A stretch of DNA of 5,128 bases from Actinomycetota bacterium (GTDB lineage: Bacteria; Actinomycetota; Actinomycetes; Nanopelagicales; Nanopelagicaceae): assembly GCA_009704515.1 (NCBI GenBank), contig WLDZ01000075.1:1-5128 (forward strand). The letters run 5' to 3'. The notes under the pieces were generated by a model. That model saw only the letters and a program-made list of their open reading frames with translations. It did no database searches and had not been told where the DNA came from. Position numbers and translations under genes: made by a program. Of the stretch, positions 1 through 5,128 are shown piece after piece. Each line of letters starts with the position of its first letter. The first letter of the stretch is position 1.

Positions 1-1548
1 CACGATTTACTCTGGGCTATCTGGTCGAATGCCGTCAATAGTGATGGTGTAAAGATTGCAGATGCTTGGCAGGATGCTGCTCTACGCGGTGGCGCCCGCG
101 GAGCAATCGCAGATCGTGACCTAGATGCAATGGTTCAACTCTTTGATAGTGCTGCTCGACATATTGATCGTATGCCGGGCTCGCACCCCAAGATATTTCT
201 CAATGAAATTCTGCAAGAAAACATCGTCTCTGACCTCATCACCACAAAAGGCTTTCGCCCTGATGTAGTACAAATCCTCACTGTGCACTCTGCTAAAGGT
301 CTGCAATTTAAGCGAGTATTTGTTGCAGGAGTTCAAGAAGGAATCTGGCCGAATCTAAAAGAGCGCTCAACATTGTTAGGTGCTGAAAGATTGGTCGAAC
401 GAGTACGTCACAGCGAAGAACAATCTGTGGCTGGCTTGCAGAGAATTACCGCAGATTCTTTGGCGCAAGATGAACGTCGCCTCTTCCATGTTGCAACTAC
501 TCGCGCCACAGATCAATTACATCTGACAGCAGTCACCCGTGAAGATAGTTCTCCATCTACATACTTTTACGAGTCCCTTGCTTCAAAGCAATATGAAGTT
601 AAGAAATTCGGTGATGTCCGGGCTCTTACCTCAAGCGCGCTAGTGGCATCTCTTCGCAGAGCGCTCTCTGGCCCTGAAAGCGAGAAGGCAGCATCGCTGC
701 TAAAAACGTTGCAGGAGGCTGATATCGCATCAGCTGATCCTGATAATTGGCTTGGTTCCCGCCCCATCACAATTGATGCACCACTTTTTGGTGAAGATGA
801 ATTGATTCCACTTTCACCATCGGCCGCCGAATCTTTTGAAAAGTGCGGCCTAAAGTGGTTGCTCGAGCGCAACGGTGGCAGTAACGGTGATTCAACAGCG
901 CAACTACTGGGCTCTGTAATCCATGAGTACGCGCGTTTAAAAGTTGAGGGCACGGATATCACCGATGAGGTTCTCCAGCAATCACTCATTGATGCCTGGC
1001 CGCTCATTAATGATTCTGCCGGATGGATCAATCGCGCACATCTCACGCGTGCCCAGAAAATGTTAGCGAGATTTGCGAAGTATCACCGCGAAAGTAGCAA
1101 CGCTGTTGAAGGCGTTGAGCTCACCTTCGAATTCACTTTAGGCCGAGCAAAGATACGTGGCTCAATTGACCGTTTAGAAGTTGATAGCGATGGTAAATAC
1201 TTTGTAGTGGACTTCAAGACAGGTAAAGCCATAACTAAGAAAGAAGCACAGGAGAATCTTCAATTAGCGTGCTATCAATTAGCGGTCGTGCTCAATTCCT
1301 TTGAGAAGAAATTTGACGAACCAGAAGTTTCTGGGTCTCATCTTGTTTTTCTCGGTCATGAAACAGAAAAGATTGCAGCTCTTGCGCGAGATCCGATTGA
1401 CGTCCCGCAAGTTCAAGACAAACTCGAAGCAATTGCAATCTCGATGGCGGCTTCATCTTTCATTGCACGTGAAAATGAATTTTGTGGAATGTGCCCGGTA
1501 AAAACTTCTTGTCCGGTTCACCTTGAAGGAAAGTCGGTAATCGGATGA
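1..1548 (+). CDS. adnA: AdnA subunit of the AdnAB helicase-nuclease, 3' part (5' end outside window)
   Basis: This is the C-terminal 515 residues of AdnA, which resects DNA double-strand breaks in the cytoplasm as a dimer with AdnB. The frame is open from base 1, and the ATG at 130 is internal, because family-like sequence (LLWAIWSNA, ADRDLDA) precedes it. Numbering from the first visible codon, helicase motif V (LTVHSAKGLQF) lies at about 93-103 and motif VI (FHVATTRA, arginine finger R168) at 162-169. The C-terminal PD-(D/E)XK nuclease spans about 270-510, with H308, D390, D404, K406 (VDFKTGK), Q421 and Y425. Cysteines 282, 495, 498 and 504 form a C-x212-C-x2-C-x5-C pattern, as in the AddB/AdnA class of 4Fe-4S nucleases. 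Mycobacterial AdnA has about 1050 residues, so roughly half is missing, including Walker A and B. The gene overlaps adnB by 4 bases. AddB or another UvrD-like nuclease is less likely given the paired AdnB. Confidence 0.93.
   Translation, partial: HDLLWAIWSNAVNSDGVKIADAWQDAALRGGARGAIADRDLDAMVQLFDSAARHIDRMPGSHPKIFLNEILQENIVSDLITTKGFRPDVVQILTVHSAKGLQFKRVFVAGVQEGIWPNLKERSTLLGAERLVERVRHSEEQSVAGLQRITADSLAQDERRLFHVATTRATDQLHLTAVTREDSSPSTYFYESLASKQYEVKKFGDVRALTSSALVASLRRALSGPESEKAASLLKTLQEADIASADPDNWLGSRPITIDAPLFGEDELIPLSPSAAESFEKCGLKWLLERNGGSNGDSTAQLLGSVIHEYARLKVEGTDITDEVLQQSLIDAWPLINDSAGWINRAHLTRAQKMLARFAKYHRESSNAVEGVELTFEFTLGRAKIRGSIDRLEVDSDGKYFVVDFKTGKAITKKEAQENLQLACYQLAVVLNSFEKKFDEPEVSGSHLVFLGHETEKIAALARDPIDVPQVQDKLEAIAISMAASSFIARENEFCGMCPVKTSCPVHLEGKSVIG
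1525..1530 (+). promoter_or_regulatory. Possible adnB ribosome binding site inside the adnA 3' end
   Basis: GAAGGA lies 14 bases before the adnB ATG, a longer spacing than the usual 5-9 bases. The adnA stop (TGA 1546-1548) overlaps the adnB start in an ATGA junction, so translation of adnB may depend mainly on ribosomes that finish adnA. No better purine-rich site lies closer, and the next in-frame Met is not until residue 105, which would be past Walker A. The ATG at 1545 is therefore the sensible start. Confidence 0.4.
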
Positions 1549-4500
1549 GTGCATTTAAGGAGATCTATACCCCAGCCCAAGTCGCTGCCTTTATTCAACG
1601 AGTAGATCCAAAGTTCCATAAACCGAGTGATCACCAATCGAAGATCATTTCGATTATCGAAAATCCTCTTGAACCAGCAGTCGTTATTGCTGGTGCCGGA
1701 TCAGGAAAGACCGAAACAATGGCTGCCCGCGTTGTCTATCTCGTTGCTAATCAGGTGGTTGCGCCACACCAAGTTCTTGGCCTGACCTTTACCCGCAAGG
1801 CAGCTGGCGAGCTCAATATTCGCATTCGAAAGCGCCTCAAGCAGCTTAGCCAGGGAATGAAAGAGGCGGGCGAGCCGGTTCATTTCGAGAACTTCGATAC
1901 CTCCGTTACTACTTATCACTCATATGCAGGTCGAATTCTCTCCGAGCATGCAATCCGACTTGGCATTGATGCTGATTCATCACCGATGGGTGAAGCGGCG
2001 CTATGGATGTTAGCTAATCGCATTGTCCAGACCTGGGATAAAGAGGGATTTACATACGAGAGCGCACCGAACACAGTTGTAGAAGATTTAATGGGGCTAA
2101 CCTCACAAGCTCTCGAGCATCAAGTCACTGGCGAAGAAATAATCGCCGAAGATCAAAGGCTCATCGAGAAGCTAGCAACGATGGGTGGAGCGCTTAATGA
2201 CGGAGTTCGTACCGCCGATAGAACCGCGCGCCAACGTATCGCCCTAGTCGAGATGATGAATCACTTTATCAATGAACGCCGCACCAGCGGAGAGCTTTCA
2301 TTTGATGATCAGATTGCCCTTGCTGCAACAATTGCTGAAAAGTTTCCAGATGTCAGCGCAATTGAGCGAACAAAGTATCCGGTTGTTCTTCTGGATGAGT
2401 ATCAAGATACTTCTCATTCACAAGTTCGTTTGCTATCAACGCTCTTTGGTGGCGGACATGCAGTGACTGCTGTTGGCGATCCTTGCCAATCTATCTATAC
2501 CTGGAGAGGCGCAGCAGCTGGAACAATCGGCGCCTTTAATAAGTATTTTCCTAAAGGCCCTGGCGCAACAGGTCCAACACAATTTGATTTACTCGAGACT
2601 TTCCGAAACGACATTGCAATTCTCGATACAGCCAACCTCATCTCTGCTGAAGTTCGCAATGACAAGAAGATTGTTGTACCGCCACTGACTGCACGCAAAG
2701 ATGCAGGTCCGGGCAATCTCGTATGTGGCATCTTTGAAAATCTTGAGGCAGAGGCGCAAGCAATTGTTGAATACTTCTCACCGCTCTGGGGCGCAGATGG
2801 CGTTAAAACAAGCGATCTCTCTTTTGCTGTCTTGGTACGAAAGAAGTCTCAGATACCGATAATTCAAAGTGCACTCACCGCCGCCGGAATCCGCTCAGAA
2901 GTTCTTGGTCTTGGTGGCCTTATTCATGTTCCAGAGGTGGCCGATATTGTGGCGTTGCTCAAGGTAATTGATTCACCAGATGCTGGTGGGGCTTTGATGC
3001 GCCACCTCACCGGGCCAAGAATCAACCTGGGCCCACGCGATATTGCCGCCCTTGGCCGCTTCTCATCATCGCAAGCACGTGCTGATTCAATCGACAACCG
3101 CTCAATTGTGAAGAACATTATCGCCGGTAATCCGATGGCCGCCGAAGGTGATGATCAATTTACAGGTTCTCTTATTGATGCTCTTGATGAAATCGAGAAA
3201 GCCAATCGCTCTACTTTTTCACCAGCTGGGTATGCCCGCCTCTCACAGTTCTCGGCAGATCTACGTAGATTACGTAGTCGCGCATCAGGCCCAATCACAG
3301 ATCTCATTCTCGAAATCGAGCGCTATCTCAATCTTGATTCTGAAGTTGCCTTGCGCGAAGAAGGAATTCACGGACGTCGCCATCTTGATCGTTTTCTTGA
3401 TGAAGCCAATAAGTTTGCACGTTCTGGTGGATCGCTACACGCATTCTTAACTTGGCTTGATGTTGCAAGTAAGGCAGAGAGCGGACTCAAAGCTGGCGCA
3501 CCTGATGTCGATAAGAGCGTAGTTCAGATTCTTACTATCCATATGTCCAAAGGTGCCGAATGGGATGTTGTTGCAATCCCAGGATTAACAAACGGCACCT
3601 TCCCTTCAGATTCATCGCGCAGTCCAGAGAATTGGACAACCAACGAGCGCTTTATCCCTTTTGCGCTTCGCCGAGATAACGATGTTGTTCCGCAACTTTC
3701 TTTTGGGCTCGCTGATACAAATAAAGCAGCATCAGATGCCCTCAAGTCATATGGTGATGATTGTGTTAAGTATCGTCGCGGTGAAGAGATTCGCTTGGGA
3801 TATGTCGCTGTAACACGTGCCAAGAGCCACTTATTCGCAAGTGCATCACATTGGGGCGGTGGCAAGAAACCATTACGCGCGTCTTCGCTCTATCGCAAAA
3901 TTGAAGAGATTGCCCTTGCACAAGGTCGAGTAATCGATGAACTTGAGGCACCTGATGATGAGGATCGTAATCCACGTGCCGATGATGAGAATTCTGCAAT
4001 CTGGCCGCGCGATCCATTAGGAGATAGAAGATCGACCTTTGATGCGCAAGTTGAGAAGGTAAGGAGTGCAAAAGTTGTCGATCTCGAAAAATTAGAGAGT
4101 CGTGATTCCGTGCTGCAATCGTGGATAGAAGATGCCAGAGCAATCATCGCGGAAGTTGCTGAAAGTCGCCGTACTTCTAATGAAATTCCGCGACCTGTTC
4201 GCATGTCACCATCTTCAATAATTGCAATGAAGCGCAACCCATCAGAATTTGCCCGAAATATTCGCCGCCCTATGCCACGCGCTCGAGATGAATACTCTTC
4301 ACGCGGAACAGCTTTCCACTTGTGGATCGAACACCATCTCAAAGGCTCATCAATTTATAGCGAGGAAGATTTTGACCTACTGCAACCAATTGAAGAAGAT
4401 CGCTCGCTCGAAGATTTAAAGAGCGCGTGGTTGAAATCTGAATGGGCCGATAGACGGATAAGATCTGAGGATATTGAAGTCCCATTCGAAACAGTGATTG

Positions 4501-4760
4501 CAGGGACGCTTGTTCGCGGTCGAATCGACGCAGTATATAGAACTGATTCAGGCTTCGAAGTAATTGATTGGAAGACTGGTTCTAAGCAGCTCGACGAGGA
4601 TGCTGCTATCCAGTTGGCAATATATCGCTTGGCATTTGCAAAGCTTGAGGGCGTTCCCGTTGAATCTATAACCGCTGCTTTTCACTATGTTCCAACAGGT
4701 GTCACCGATCGTCGCGATAGCCTGTTGAGTGAAGCCGAACTCAATACTCTGCTTCAGTAA
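1545..4760 (+). CDS. adnB: AdnB subunit of the AdnAB helicase-nuclease, complete
   Basis: AdnB couples ATP-driven translocation on DNA with single-strand cleavage, and in mycobacteria it is the main motor of AdnAB. All SF1A (UvrD/RecB-like) motifs are visible: a Q-motif glutamine near Q31, Walker A GAGSGKT 50-56, Ia LTFTRKAAGEL 80-90, Ib TYHSYAGR 123-130, Walker B LLDEYQDTS 282-290, III GDPCQSIYTWRG 311-322, IV ETFRND 351-356, V LTIHMSKGAEWD 663-674 and VI YVAVTRAK 753-760 with arginine finger R758. A very acidic linker (about 799-816) leads to a PD-(D/E)XK nuclease at about 885-1071 with H925, D995, D1008, K1010 (IDWKTG), Q1023 and Y1027. It lacks the cysteine cluster found in AdnA. The length of 1071 residues is close to the roughly 1100 of mycobacterial AdnB. 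The start overlaps the adnA stop, indicating one operon. The downstream gene converges. No frameshift or missing key residue is seen. Confidence 0.95.
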   Translation: MSAFKEIYTPAQVAAFIQRVDPKFHKPSDHQSKIISIIENPLEPAVVIAGAGSGKTETMAARVVYLVANQVVAPHQVLGLTFTRKAAGELNIRIRKRLKQLSQGMKEAGEPVHFENFDTSVTTYHSYAGRILSEHAIRLGIDADSSPMGEAALWMLANRIVQTWDKEGFTYESAPNTVVEDLMGLTSQALEHQVTGEEIIAEDQRLIEKLATMGGALNDGVRTADRTARQRIALVEMMNHFINERRTSGELSFDDQIALAATIAEKFPDVSAIERTKYPVVLLDEYQDTSHSQVRLLSTLFGGGHAVTAVGDPCQSIYTWRGAAAGTIGAFNKYFPKGPGATGPTQFDLLETFRNDIAILDTANLISAEVRNDKKIVVPPLTARKDAGPGNLVCGIFENLEAEAQAIVEYFSPLWGADGVKTSDLSFAVLVRKKSQIPIIQSALTAAGIRSEVLGLGGLIHVPEVADIVALLKVIDSPDAGGALMRHLTGPRINLGPRDIAALGRFSSSQARADSIDNRSIVKNIIAGNPMAAEGDDQFTGSLIDALDEIEKANRSTFSPAGYARLSQFSADLRRLRSRASGPITDLILEIERYLNLDSEVALREEGIHGRRHLDRFLDEANKFARSGGSLHAFLTWLDVASKAESGLKAGAPDVDKSVVQILTIHMSKGAEWDVVAIPGLTNGTFPSDSSRSPENWTTNERFIPFALRRDNDVVPQLSFGLADTNKAASDALKSYGDDCVKYRRGEEIRLGYVAVTRAKSHLFASASHWGGGKKPLRASSLYRKIEEIALAQGRVIDELEAPDDEDRNPRADDENSAIWPRDPLGDRRSTFDAQVEKVRSAKVVDLEKLESRDSVLQSWIEDARAIIAEVAESRRTSNEIPRPVRMSPSSIIAMKRNPSEFARNIRRPMPRARDEYSSRGTAFHLWIEHHLKGSSIYSEEDFDLLQPIEEDRSLEDLKSAWLKSEWADRRIRSEDIEVPFETVIAGTLVRGRIDAVYRTDSGFEVIDWKTGSKQLDEDAAIQLAIYRLAFAKLEGVPVESITAAFHYVPTGVTDRRDSLLSEAELNTLLQ

Positions 4761-4773
4761 TTAGGTAATTACT
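4756..4773. repeat. Perfect 8-bp inverted repeat across the convergent gene junction; possible weak bidirectional terminator
   Basis: The arms AGTAATTA (4756-4763) and TAATTACT (4766-4773) are exact reverse complements separated by GG. The left arm contains the adnB stop TAA (4758-4760), and the right arm ends one base before the stop of the opposing EEP gene. The element thus covers the whole intergenic gap. With only one G or C per arm and a 2-base spacer that would have to open into a larger loop, the hairpin would be weak, and no clean T-tract follows on either side. It may contribute to termination for both genes, or may simply be an AT-rich palindrome. Confidence 0.4.
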
Positions 4774-5128
4774 TCAATTAACTAAGTCAATTGATAGCGG
4801 GCGATGGTCGCTGATATCAAGAGTCGGTGTAATTACTTCTGTGCTTTGAGATAAATGCTCCTCGCGCATCAAAATATAATCAAATGAAATCTTGGGGTTC
4901 CACGACGGATAACTTAAAGATTGTGTTGCACGTTTCCAGAGCGTTAACTTTGATGGAATACCACCGGGAAGATTGAAATCACCTAAGAGAATGACTTTTG
5001 TTGAATACTCGCGTTCAATCGCTTTTGCCCAACGAGATAACTTAAAGAGTTGGTAGACATTTACCAGCGGCACAAATGAAAGATGCGTGTTTATCACAGT
5101 CCAGCCGTTGTCGAGCACGGCGGCAATC
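4774..5128 (-). CDS. Endonuclease/exonuclease/phosphatase (EEP) superfamily protein, C-terminal part (5' end outside window)
   Basis: The visible 117 residues are the C-terminal part of an EEP-fold metal-dependent phosphoesterase, the superfamily that includes exonuclease III, DNase I and several phosphodiesterases. Numbering from the first complete codon at the right edge, the conserved motifs are INTHLSF (12-18), LLGDFNLPGG (47-56, with D50 and N52 of the catalytic site), FDYILM (82-87) and SDHRPL (106-111, catalytic D107 and H108). The chain ends nine residues after the last of these, the normal position for the family. A GTG at 5116-5118 could be read as a start, but the frame continues open to the window edge and a start there would remove the N-terminal half of the fold, so it is taken as an internal valine. 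The gene converges on adnB with 13 bases between stops. The substrate cannot be told from this fragment, and no membrane segment or secretion signal is visible in this part. Confidence 0.85.
   Translation of the reverse strand, partial: IAAVLDNGWTVINTHLSFVPLVNVYQLFKLSRWAKAIEREYSTKVILLGDFNLPGGIPSKLTLWKRATQSLSYPSWNPKISFDYILMREEHLSQSTEVITPTLDISDHRPLSIDLVN

Noticed and set aside
130..132. ATG at 130 as the start of a short stand-alone nuclease gene.
   Set aside because: The frame is open upstream to base 1 with AdnA-like sequence, so this is an internal methionine of a longer gene cut by the window edge.
567..1046. Minus-strand open frame of 159 codons opposite adnA.
   Set aside because: It lies wholly antisense to the conserved AdnA nuclease region, its translation shows no recognisable domain, and the plus-strand frame carries clear family motifs.
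3261..3277. Perfect 7-bp inverted repeat CTACGTA-GAT-TACGTAG inside adnB.
   Set aside because: It encodes Leu-Arg-Arg-Leu-Arg-Ser in a helical stretch of domain 2B, and the symmetry arises from near-repeated Leu-Arg codons. There is no T-tract or gene boundary nearby, so chance is the simplest explanation.
3890..4342. Minus-strand open frame of 150 codons opposite adnB, overlapping another antisense frame at 3766-4143.
   Set aside because: Both are antisense to well-supported AdnB coding sequence, are rich in Ser and Arg as expected for a shadow frame, and overlap each other.
4774..4794. TCAATT (4774-4779) and AATTGA (4789-4794) as a second hairpin near the EEP stop.
   Set aside because: The 6-bp arms have one G or C each, lie within the end of the EEP coding region, and have no T-tract; this is common by chance in AT-rich sequence.
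5116..5118. GTG as the true start of the minus-strand EEP gene.
   Set aside because: The frame stays open to the window edge, and starting there would omit the N-terminal catalytic motifs of the EEP fold.

Overview
The window holds the 3' half of an adnA gene, a complete adnB gene, and the 3' end of a convergent gene for an endonuclease/exonuclease/phosphatase (EEP) superfamily protein. AdnAB is the heterodimeric helicase-nuclease that resects DNA double-strand breaks in Actinobacteria, where it fills the niche of RecBCD or AddAB. The pair therefore points to an actinobacterium. GC content, judged by eye from a few lines, is in the mid to upper 40s percent, which is low for that phylum. That would fit a streamlined aquatic lineage such as the Nanopelagicales (acI) group, but this placement is inference and no phylogenetic marker is present.

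Layout. Positions 1-1548 (+): AdnA from just before the end of its motor domain through its C-terminal iron-sulfur nuclease; its start lies upstream of the window. Positions 1545-4760 (+): complete AdnB (1071 residues), overlapping adnA by 4 bases (ATGA). Positions 4761-4773: a 13-base gap between two converging stop codons, covered by an 8-bp inverted repeat. Positions 4774-5128 (-): the C-terminal 117 residues of the EEP protein; its start lies beyond the right edge. No stretch over 300 bases lacks a gene, and I see no RNA gene, insertion sequence, CRISPR array or clear promoter.

How the genes work together. AdnA and AdnB are predicted to be co-translated and to assemble one to one at double-strand ends. 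AdnB carries a full set of SF1A helicase motifs and a RecB-type nuclease. AdnA brings a second motor-like domain and a second nuclease whose four cysteines should hold a 4Fe-4S cluster. All catalytic nuclease residues visible in both subunits are intact, so the complex looks functional. The EEP gene is on the other strand and has no evident link to the pair. I found no undescribed system here; the points below are modest departures and junction details.
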